Assembly: GCA_020048295.1 (NCBI GenBank)
Contig: JAIFMT010000210.1
Span: forward strand, 1 to 22,811
Reading direction: 5' to 3'
DNA from: Rhodoferax sp.
Lineage (GTDB): Bacteria; Pseudomonadota; Gammaproteobacteria; Burkholderiales; Burkholderiaceae
Length of the DNA stretch: 22,811 nucleotides
Part shown: positions 16,674-22,811 of the stretch, one piece after another
How the letters are laid out: every line of letters starts with the position of its first letter
Numbering within the stretch: position 1 is the first letter of the stretch
Notes under the pieces: generated by a model
Databases searched by the model: none
The model's input: the letters and a program-made list of their open reading frames with translations, nothing else
Told to the model about the DNA's origin: nothing
Made by a program: the position numbers and the translations under genes

Positions 16674-16704
16674 AAAAAAGGGCGCGGTCTGCGGCGACGC
16701 GCCC
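16674..16704 (-). terminator. Intrinsic terminator between mucD and lepA
   Basis: On the minus strand GGGCGCG (16704-16698), an 11-nt loop, CGCGCCC (16686-16680) and TTTTTT (16679-16674) form a textbook Rho-independent terminator, 42 nt before the lepA start. It would end the sigma-E operon transcript after mucD. If the promoter-like element at 16744-16749 is active, it would instead act as a leader terminator for lepA. Confidence 0.8.
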
Positions 16705-16743
16705 TGTGCCAACCGTGGCTGGCTTCTGCAAAGCTGAGGGCGC

Positions 16744-16749
16744 ATTGTA
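16744..16749 (-). promoter_or_regulatory. -10-like element upstream of lepA
   Basis: TACAAT on the minus strand lies 112 nt before the lepA ATG and is followed by a GC-rich discriminator (GCGCCCT). No clear -35 is seen. It lies upstream of the intrinsic terminator at 16674-16704, so its transcripts would have to pass that hairpin. Confidence 0.35.
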
Positions 16750-16837
16750 GGCAAAAAGGCAGGCCTGCTGGCCGCCCGGCGCAGCCGGTGGCCTTGGGGC
16801 CCCGGGCAACGCACCGAACACGCGCCAAATTGGCCGC

Positions 16838-18301
16838 CTATTTGAATGGCCGAATCACCACAATCTGCGCCAAATCCCCCCGGCGCACCAGCAAGCCCAG
16901 CGGCTTGTTCTTGTCCACCTTGGCCAGCGCCGCCTCGAATGTTTTCAGGTCAGTCACCTGGTAGTTGCCCACCTGCATGACCACATCGCCTTCACGGATG
17001 CCGGCGCGGGCAGCACCGTCAGTCGCTGAATCAACCCGAACCCCGCCAGAAATTGACAGCTCGGCCTTCTGATCTTTGGTGAGTTCGCTCACCGCCAGGC
17101 CAATGGACTCGCCAATTTTGGACAGCTTTGGCTTTTCTTCCTTGTCGCTGGGTTTACGGGCAGATTTTTCGGCCTCGATCTCGACAACCGTCACCGTCAG
17201 CTCTTTGGTGACACCGCGGCGAAACACCGTCAGCGTGCTGCGGGTGCCGGGTTTGGTAGCGCCCACCATGCGTGGCAAGTCGCTGGATTTTTCAACCGGC
17301 TTGCCATCAAATTTGAGGATGATGTCGCCCGCCTCAACGCCCGCCTTGTCCGCGGGCGCACCGGCCTCGACATTGCTGACCAGCGCACCCTGTGGCTTGC
17401 CCAGACCAATCGACTCGGCCACCTCTTTGCTGACCGGGCCAATCTGCACGCCAATGCGGCTGCGGGTGACGCGGCCATGGGCGCGCAACTGCTCGCTGAC
17501 GCGCATTGCCTCATCCATCGGGATGGCGAACGAAATGCCCATCGAGCCACCCGAGCGCGAGTAGATCTGGCTGTTGATGCCCACCACCTCGCCACGCATG
17601 TTGATCAGCGGCCCACCCGAGTTGCCGGGGTTGATGGCCACATCGGTCTGGATGAAAGGCAGGTAGTCGCCGGTGTCGCGTTGTTTGGCGCTGACAATGC
17701 CGGCCGTCACGGTGTTTTCCAGGCCAAACGGCGAGCCAATCGCCATCACCCATTCGCCCACCTTGAGCCGGCCCACGTCGCCCACCTTGACGGCGGGCAG
17801 GCCGGCCGCGTCGATCTTCACCACCGCGACATCGCTGCGCTTGTCGGCACCCATGATTTTGGCCTTGAACTCGCGCTTGTCGGTCAGGGTCACCACCACT
17901 TCGTCGGCCCCTTCCACCACATGCGCATTGGTCATGATCACGCCATCGGCACTCAGAATAAAACCGGAGCCCACACCGCGCGGCTGCTCTTCTTCTTGCG
18001 GCCCGCGTCTGGGCGACGGGTTGGCGCGCGGAATATTGGGCATTGGCAGCCCAAAGCGGCGGAAAAACTCCTGCATTTCCTTGTCACCGAAGTTGCCGTG
18101 GGGTGTCTCGGCGCTGACTTTTTCCAGCGTGCGGATGTTCACCACCGAAGGGCCAACCTGTTCCACCAGATCGGTGAAGTCGGGCAAGGCGCGCGCTTGT
18201 GCGAAGGCGGCAGTGGCAGGCAAGAATGCCGCACCCGCGCCTGTCGCCAGCACGCCAGACAGCGCGTACGCCAGCCAATTGTTCCTGTTGAATTGCATCA
18301 T
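16838..18301 (-). CDS. mucD: Periplasmic serine protease MucD (DegP/HtrA family)
   Basis: The 487-residue Do-type protease/chaperone degrades misfolded envelope proteins and damps sigma-E activation. It has a Sec signal peptide (about 1-34, ending TAAFAQA) and a trypsin-like domain with triad His127 (TNAHVVEG), Asp157 (SDVAVVKI) and Ser228 (NPGNSGGPL). Two PDZ domains follow (about 280-365 and 400-487). The ATG pair at 18301/18298 has an AAAGG site 6 nt upstream. It follows rseB by 40 bp, the arrangement of algU-mucABCD, but without a mucC/rseC gene. It would be co-expressed with rpoE. Confidence 0.95.
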   Translation of the reverse strand: MMQFNRNNWLAYALSGVLATGAGAAFLPATAAFAQARALPDFTDLVEQVGPSVVNIRTLEKVSAETPHGNFGDKEMQEFFRRFGLPMPNIPRANPSPRRGPQEEEQPRGVGSGFILSADGVIMTNAHVVEGADEVVVTLTDKREFKAKIMGADKRSDVAVVKIDAAGLPAVKVGDVGRLKVGEWVMAIGSPFGLENTVTAGIVSAKQRDTGDYLPFIQTDVAINPGNSGGPLINMRGEVVGINSQIYSRSGGSMGISFAIPMDEAMRVSEQLRAHGRVTRSRIGVQIGPVSKEVAESIGLGKPQGALVSNVEAGAPADKAGVEAGDIILKFDGKPVEKSSDLPRMVGATKPGTRSTLTVFRRGVTKELTVTVVEIEAEKSARKPSDKEEKPKLSKIGESIGLAVSELTKDQKAELSISGGVRVDSATDGAARAGIREGDVVMQVGNYQVTDLKTFEAALAKVDKNKPLGLLVRRGDLAQIVVIRPFK

Positions 18302-18341
18302 CTTCAGCCTTTCCAGATTGATAAAGCGGGTAAATAGAGTC

Positions 18342-19367
18342 TCATTTTTTTCTCTCAAGCCCCTGGGCAAACAAAACCAGCGTGGCCACCGGCACCTCGC
18401 CAACGGCGGTCAGCCACCAGTCGCCCAACTGGCGCATCAGCACATGCGTCGCTCCCATGACCAGCGGTGTTTGCACCTGCGTGGGCTGATGCCGCGTGGC
18501 ATCAAAGGGCTCGATGAACAGCGACACCGAAGCCAAGCCGTCCGAATAGACACATTGCAGGGTGCCACGCGGGTCGCCGGGTAGCTGGCCCTCCATCCGC
18601 TTGTTGCAGCTGATGGGCTTGAATCCGGGCACCCCGGAGGTTTGCAGCCAGCCCTCTTGCCCGGCGGTGGTTTGCACCAGGTCAGCGCGGCGCAGCTGGT
18701 AGCCCTGGGTGTTGTTCATCTGCCCGCTGAGTTTGGCCATGACCACCGGCGCACCCAGTTGCAGTTCGGAAAATGCCGCCTGCTCCAGCACCGCCTGGGT
18801 CGCATCCAGAGTTTGCAGCTTGATCACCAGGCCGGTTCTTTTCTCGGTCCAGATGCGATAGCCAAAGCGAAGCGCATCAACCGGCTGCAACTGCGCCACG
18901 TCAGCGGCCAGACCAGCCACGCGCTCGTGCCCAATGGTCTTCAAACGGTAAAACTGCGCCAGCGATGAATCGACCTGGCTTAGCAGATCGGGAAACAGCC
19001 CGAGCGACTCGCGCCGCTCCTGGATGGCCACCCGGCTGGCTGGAAAAAACGTGACCACCTGATCGTTGCGCCGAAAGGTCGAGCGTGGCTCGCCCGTCAG
19101 GGCATCGACACGCTCCATTTGCTGGTTTCCGTCACACACATGCCAGATGCGCGACGACGACATGTACTGACTGGTCGTCACCACAAAGGTGCCAATGTAG
19201 GCGCGCCCGCGCGAGGCGGTGTGCAAACGCAGCAACCATTGGTCCAGCGAAGGCGATACCGGCAGTGCCGATGCTGCCCCGGATGCCGATGCCGGAGTCT
19301 GTGCATGAACCAAGCCACCGGTCAAACACAGTAGCGCAGTCAGCAGGCATAACGCCAGCTGCTTCAA
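18342..19367 (-). CDS. rseB: Periplasmic sigma-E regulator RseB (MucB)
   Basis: RseB binds the periplasmic part of the anti-sigma factor RseA and shields it from DegS-type cleavage until lipid or LPS signals release it. The 341-residue protein has a signal peptide (about 1-22, LLTALLCLTGGLVHA) and MucB/RseB family landmarks. These are YIGTFVVTTSQYMSSSRIWH near 57-76, the R-rich segment with REPSTFRRN-like text near 93-101, RFGYRIWTEKRTGLVIK, and VYSDGLASVSLFIE. Its start overlaps the rseA stop by 4 bp (ATGA). The gene ends in a run of seven A's reading into the TGA. Confidence 0.93.
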   Translation of the reverse strand: MKQLALCLLTALLCLTGGLVHAQTPASASGAASALPVSPSLDQWLLRLHTASRGRAYIGTFVVTTSQYMSSSRIWHVCDGNQQMERVDALTGEPRSTFRRNDQVVTFFPASRVAIQERRESLGLFPDLLSQVDSSLAQFYRLKTIGHERVAGLAADVAQLQPVDALRFGYRIWTEKRTGLVIKLQTLDATQAVLEQAAFSELQLGAPVVMAKLSGQMNNTQGYQLRRADLVQTTAGQEGWLQTSGVPGFKPISCNKRMEGQLPGDPRGTLQCVYSDGLASVSLFIEPFDATRHQPTQVQTPLVMGATHVLMRQLGDWWLTAVGEVPVATLVLFAQGLERKK

Positions 19368-19960
19368 CGCTGACCCTCATCGAAGGTGGCGTTGCGCAAA
19401 AAGCCCGACGGCATTTGCAACGCGGAGGTACCGCCAAACTGGCGATGCGCGGCCAGCAAGGCATCAAGCCGGGGGTCACGCAGCATGACGGGCTGCGCCG
19501 CGCCGACCGAAGGCGTGCCAGCGCCCGCCGTCTCGGCCAGCTGTACAGCCGTCCCAGCGGTGTGTCCTGCGAGCAGTGCATACCCCTGCCAAGCCAGCAC
19601 GCTCACCAACGCCACCGAGGCCAACCCGGCAACACGCTGCCACCAGCCCTCGTTGGCACTCTGATTTTTTATGCTATTTTGGCCTGTTGCCTTTATGGGT
19701 TCTGCGCTGACAGCTACAAATTTAATATTTTCATGGGCCAGTTTGTGTTGCAGCTTCTGCACGAACGCCGGGTCGTGCGGGCGAGCGCTGGCAGCGCCGG
19801 AGCGCAGCACTTCACCCACCAGGTGGTAACTGTCCCAGGTTTGCTGCGCCTGCACCGATTGCGTCAAATACGCCATCACACGGTCAAGCTCGGGCACCGG
19901 CAGTTCACCGTCGGTCAGCAAAGAAACGCGTTGCGCGTCTTGATCATCTTGGTTCAACAT
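19364..19960 (-). CDS. rseA: Anti-sigma-E factor RseA (MucA)
   Basis: RseA is a single-pass inner-membrane protein that sequesters sigma-E. The 198-residue protein has the cytoplasmic RseA N-terminal domain (about 8-70: RVSLLTDGELPVPELDRVMA, then WDSYHLVGEVLR). Next come a linker, one TM segment (about 107-130, VAGLASVALVSVLAWQGYALL) and a periplasmic tail that RseB would bind. Linker residues 76-99 are encoded by a copy of the dispersed repeat (19664-19735). The gene follows rpoE by 37 bp and is coupled to rseB by an ATGA overlap. Confidence 0.92.
   Translation of the reverse strand: MLNQDDQDAQRVSLLTDGELPVPELDRVMAYLTQSVQAQQTWDSYHLVGEVLRSGAASARPHDPAFVQKLQHKLAHENIKFVAVSAEPIKATGQNSIKNQSANEGWWQRVAGLASVALVSVLAWQGYALLAGHTAGTAVQLAETAGAGTPSVGAAQPVMLRDPRLDALLAAHRQFGGTSALQMPSGFLRNATFDEGQR
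19664..19735 (+). repeat. Short palindromic repeat family, copy E (inside rseA, in frame)
   Basis: Read on the plus strand this has TATGCTATTTTGGCCTGTTG, CTTTATGGG, GCGCTGACAGCTAC and TTAATATTTTC. It is the most complete copy in the window and aligns without gaps to copy A over ~60 bp. On the minus strand it is translated as ENIKFVAVSAEPIKATGQNS within RseA, between the sigma-binding domain and the membrane helix. Confidence 0.8.
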
Positions 19961-19997
19961 CTTGTCTCTGCCTTAAAAAACGCACGCCTGCATCCTG

Positions 19998-20645
19998 TTA
20001 CCAGCGCTTGCTGGTCTGCTTCTCCAGCATGGGCTTGATCCTGGCCGATATGGCTTCGCGGGCACGAAAAATGCGCGAGCGCACCGTACCGATCGGGCAA
20101 TTCATCATTTCTGCAATGTCCTCATAACTCATCCCGTCCATTTCCCGCAGCGTGAGCGCTTGCCGAAGGTCTTCCGGCAAGGCGTTGAGTGCCGCGTTGA
20201 CCGCCTGGCCAATTTCTTTGGCGGCCAGCACGGTTTCAGGTGTTTCGTCTGAACTTGGTTCGCTTTTTGGGTGAAAAGTTTCATCCTCATCCTGATGCCG
20301 GTCGAGTGTGCTTTGCAACACGGTCGGATCGTGCTTCATCTCCAGCAGGAATTTTTTGGCGGTGTTGACGGCAATGCGGTACAGCCAGGTGTAGAACTGC
20401 GCCTCACCGCGAAACTTGGGCAACGCGCGGTAGGCACGGATGAAGGTCTCCTGCGCGATGTCTTCAACCAGATCGACATCGCGCACCATGCGGCCAATCA
20501 GCCGTTCGATGCGGCGCTGGTATTTGATGACCAGCAGCGTGAACGCCGCAGGGTCGCCCGCCACGCTGCGCTCGACCAGAGCCAGGTCGCTGTCCACGGC
20601 AGCCGGCTGCCGGGCATCAGGGGTGTCGTCGTCCGGATTGCTCAC
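19998..20645 (-). CDS. rpoE: ECF sigma factor RpoE (AlgU/sigma-E)
   Basis: This ECF sigma factor directs RNA polymerase to envelope-stress promoters. The 215-residue protein has region 2 (LVEDIAQETFIRAYRALPKF, FYTWLYRIAVNTAKKFL) and region 4 with the helix-turn-helix (LREMDGMSYEDIAEMMNCPI, GTVRSRIFRAREAI). The start codon is GTG (20645) with only a weak upstream TTGG; no better in-frame start is nearby. The N-terminal ~20 residues are acidic and disordered. It leads the rpoE-rseA-rseB-mucD module, whose anti-sigma and protease control genes follow directly. No clear GGAACTT-type autoregulatory promoter was found upstream by eye. Confidence 0.96.
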   Translation of the reverse strand: MSNPDDDTPDARQPAAVDSDLALVERSVAGDPAAFTLLVIKYQRRIERLIGRMVRDVDLVEDIAQETFIRAYRALPKFRGEAQFYTWLYRIAVNTAKKFLLEMKHDPTVLQSTLDRHQDEDETFHPKSEPSSDETPETVLAAKEIGQAVNAALNALPEDLRQALTLREMDGMSYEDIAEMMNCPIGTVRSRIFRAREAISARIKPMLEKQTSKRW

Positions 20646-20677
20646 GTTACCAAGGGTTGTGAAGAGTCTTGCACCGC

Positions 20678-21130
20678 TTATGCCGCCGTAACCGCAGCAT
20701 CAGCCGCCGTTGGAACTGGCGCAAACACGGCGCGGCGCAAGGCCAGCCAGTGCAGCGGCGCAGTGTGCTGCTCCGGCCAGACCCACATGCGCCACACGCT
20801 GGACTGACGCTTGAGTTTCAGCAGCAAAAACGCCTGCATGTCCAGCGCCACCTCAGGCACCACCGGCAGGGTTTCATCAGCCTGCGTCCAGGTCCAGACG
20901 CTACCGTCCCAGGCCAGTACACCCACTGGCGTGCGCCGCCAGTGCCAGACTGCCAGGGTGCTGCTGGCCAGCCACAGTAGCACCGCCACCCACTGGCGCA
21001 GACCCGCTGCGTCAGCCAGCCAGGTCCAGCCCAGTACCGTCAAAGCCCCCAGCACCACGATGGGCCACAGCAACAGCGCATGAAAACGCGAACGCCCCAC
21101 CGGGTAGCTGACCGCTGGGGCGTTGTGCAT
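20678..21130 (-). CDS. Small two-TM membrane protein, function unknown
   Basis: The 150-residue protein has two adjacent membrane segments (about 16-38, LLLWPIVVLGALTVLGWTWL, and 46-63, WVAVLLWLASSTLAVWHW) and a Trp-rich soluble C-terminal half (WDGSVWTWTQADE, SSVWRMWVWPEQ). The short hairpin plus small beta-rich domain recalls the YgfX/CptA-type fold (PF07254), whose members inhibit cytoskeletal proteins or pair with SdhE; this likeness is tentative. It lies 43 bp after fabF and 32 bp before rpoE on the same strand, so it is probably co-transcribed with the sigma-E genes. Confidence 0.75.
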   Translation of the reverse strand: MHNAPAVSYPVGRSRFHALLLWPIVVLGALTVLGWTWLADAAGLRQWVAVLLWLASSTLAVWHWRRTPVGVLAWDGSVWTWTQADETLPVVPEVALDMQAFLLLKLKRQSSVWRMWVWPEQHTAPLHWLALRRAVFAPVPTAADAAVTAA

Positions 21131-21173
21131 GTCAACAGGATGGCCGAAACGCGCTGCCTGCCTTCAATGGCGA

Positions 21174-22421
21174 TCACGGCGCGCGCTTGAACACCAGCGA
21201 GCCATTGGTTCCGCCAAAGCCAAAATTGTTTTTCAGCGCGACATCGATCTTCATCTCGCGCGCCGTGTTGGCGCAGTAGTCCAGGTCGCACTCGGGGTCG
21301 GGGTTGGCGAGATTGATGGTCGGCGGGCTGATCTGGTGGTGCAGGGCCAGCACCGTGACCACCGACTCCAGGCCCCCGGCACCCCCGAGCAGATGACCGG
21401 TCATTGACTTGGTGGAATTCACCACAGTCTTTTTGGCGTGTTCGCCCAGCGCTGCCTTGATGGCGTTGGACTCGTTGAGATCACCGAGCGGCGTGGAGGT
21501 GCCGTGCGCGTTGATGTAATCAATCTGGTCGGCGTTGACACCCGCGTTTTGCATGGCGATCTGCATGGCGCGGCGCGGGCCGTCCATGTTGGGGGCGGTC
21601 ATGTGGCCGGCATCGGCGCTCATGCCAAAACCGGCCAGCTCGGCGTAAATTTTGGCCCCGCGTGCCTTGGCGTGCTCGTATTCTTCAAGCACCAGCACAC
21701 CCGCGCCTTCGCCCAGTACAAAGCCGTCACGGTCTTTGTCCCACGGGCGCGAAGCGGTGGCAGGGTCATCGTTGCGGGTGCTCAGGGCACGCATCGAGGC
21801 AAAGCCACCCACGCCCAGCGCCGACACCGTGGCTTCAGAGCCGCCCGCCACCACCACGTCGGCATCGCCGTACTCGATCATGCGGCCACCCTGGCCAATG
21901 CAATGCAGACCGGTGGTGCAAGCGGTCACGATGGCCAGGTTCGGTCCCTTGAAGCCAAAGCGAATCGACACATGGCCAGCAATCATGTTGACGATGGTCG
22001 AGGGCACAAAAAAGGGCGAGATGCGCCGTGCGCCGCGCTGCATGAACTCAGTGTGCATGTGCTCGATCATTGGCAGCCCGCCAATGCCGGAGCCAATCAC
22101 GCAACCAATGCGGCAAGCCAGCTCTTCTGAGAGCGCCGCACCGGTGGGCAGACCGGCATCCGCCACCGCTTGCGCTGCGGCCGCAATGCCGTAATGAATG
22201 AAGGTGTCCATGGTGCGCGCCTCTTTGGCGCTCATGGTGGCCTCAATGTCAAACCCTTTGACCTCCCCCGCCACTTTGCAACTGAAGCTGGAGGCATCAA
22301 ATTTGGTGATCAGGCCAATGCCAGATTGGCCGGCAAGCAGTTGGGCCCAAGTGGCATCCACCGTGTTTCCAACGGGACTGACGCAACCCAAACCGGTGAC
22401 AACGACGCGACGACGGGACAT
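21174..22421 (-). CDS. fabF: 3-oxoacyl-ACP synthase II (FabF, KASII)
   Basis: FabF condenses malonyl-ACP with acyl-ACP in fatty-acid elongation and controls unsaturated chain length with temperature. The 415-residue protein starts [19 protein letters not shown] and carries the catalytic triad Cys168 ([14 protein letters not shown]), His306 ([11 protein letters not shown]) and His343 ([13 protein letters not shown]). It ends [16 protein letters not shown]. It follows acpP in the conserved acpP-fabF pair, separated by 151 bp with a terminator-like hairpin. No clear Shine-Dalgarno sequence precedes the ATG. Confidence 0.97.
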   Translation of the reverse strand: MSRRRVVVTGLGCVSPVGNTVDATWAQLLAGQSGIGLITKFDASSFSCKVAGEVKGFDIEATMSAKEARTMDTFIHYGIAAAAQAVADAGLPTGAALSEELACRIGCVIGSGIGGLPMIEHMHTEFMQRGARRISPFFVPSTIVNMIAGHVSIRFGFKGPNLAIVTACTTGLHCIGQGGRMIEYGDADVVVAGGSEATVSALGVGGFASMRALSTRNDDPATASRPWDKDRDGFVLGEGAGVLVLEEYEHAKARGAKIYAELAGFGMSADAGHMTAPNMDGPRRAMQIAMQNAGVNADQIDYINAHGTSTPLGDLNESNAIKAALGEHAKKTVVNSTKSMTGHLLGGAGGLESVVTVLALHHQISPPTINLANPDPECDLDYCANTAREMKIDVALKNNFGFGGTNGSLVFKRAP

Positions 22422-22448
22422 AAGAATAAAGGGTCAGAGGTTCGTCTG

Positions 22449-22481
22449 AAAAATAACCAGCACCGCGCAAGGGGGTGCTGG
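22449..22481 (-). terminator. Intrinsic terminator/attenuator between acpP and fabF
   Basis: On the minus strand CCAGCACC (22481-22474), a 9-nt loop and GGTGCTGG (22464-22457) are followed by TTATTTTT (22456-22449). The stem is 8 bp, extendable by pairs at its base. The interrupted T-run suggests partial termination, which would give high acpP and lower fabF expression from a shared promoter. Confidence 0.75.
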
Positions 22482-22572
22482 CTGTGAATCTGGTGCTGCT
22501 GCCACCGGCGGAACAAGCCAGCCCGGGTGGCAACAGACTGATGTGACATCCGCAAATGCCACAGGTCTGGTG

Positions 22573-22811
<239 letters not shown>

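Noticed and set aside
16633..16821. 63-codon upstream extension of lepA
   Set aside because: No homology, and it spans the intrinsic terminator; the conserved LepA N-terminus begins at 16632.
18342..18356. Run of seven A's at the rseB stop as a programmed frameshift site
   Set aside because: The frame ends two codons later as expected for the family and nothing meaningful follows in the shifted frame before mucD.

Overview
The window is a GC-rich chromosomal segment from a betaproteobacterium, most likely Burkholderiales, family Comamonadaceae (Rhodoferax/Polaromonas-like). This rests on the protein sequences, on the order acpP-fabF-(membrane protein)-rpoE-rseA-rseB-mucD-lepA-lepB-DUF4845-rnc-era, and on a short AT-flanked palindromic repeat whose style I associate with that family. 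No rRNA, tRNA, CRISPR array or intact mobile element was seen.

Left part (1-9.7 kb): the 3' end of tyrS; a 223-bp intergenic region with a perfect 23-bp inverted repeat and a copy of the short repeat; a large CHASE/multi-PAS hybrid histidine kinase (minus strand); then dtd and rodA (plus strand). A FlaG-family gene follows, preceded by a near-consensus sigma-28 flagellar promoter. Convergent to it is a two-gene, translationally coupled minus-strand operon: a group II PLP-dependent decarboxylase followed by a protein with an ATP-grasp-like C-terminal half. I do not recognise this pair as a described pathway.

Middle (9.8-12.8 kb): tldD (plus) is followed by about 525 bp without an intact gene. 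That stretch holds an inverted repeat and the frameshifted remnant of an IS1182-like transposase. It abuts the 3' end of era, whose KH domain is out of frame and appears to lack about 15 codons. The recO-pdxJ genes that usually follow era are absent, so this looks like a rearrangement junction.

Right part (11.8-22.8 kb): a minus-strand run, in transcription order, of acpP, fabF, a small membrane protein, the sigma-E envelope-stress module (rpoE, rseA, rseB, mucD), lepA, lepB, a DUF4845 protein, rnc and era. These link fatty-acid synthesis, envelope stress, protein export and RNA/ribosome maturation. Intrinsic terminator-like hairpins lie between acpP and fabF and between mucD and lepA.

The most unusual feature is a family of ~60-70 bp imperfect palindromic repeats. 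Five copies align without gaps on the same strand. Two are intergenic; three lie in frame inside genes (tldD, rseA, and the start codon plus first ~20 codons of era), so a dispersed repeat appears to have become protein-coding sequence.
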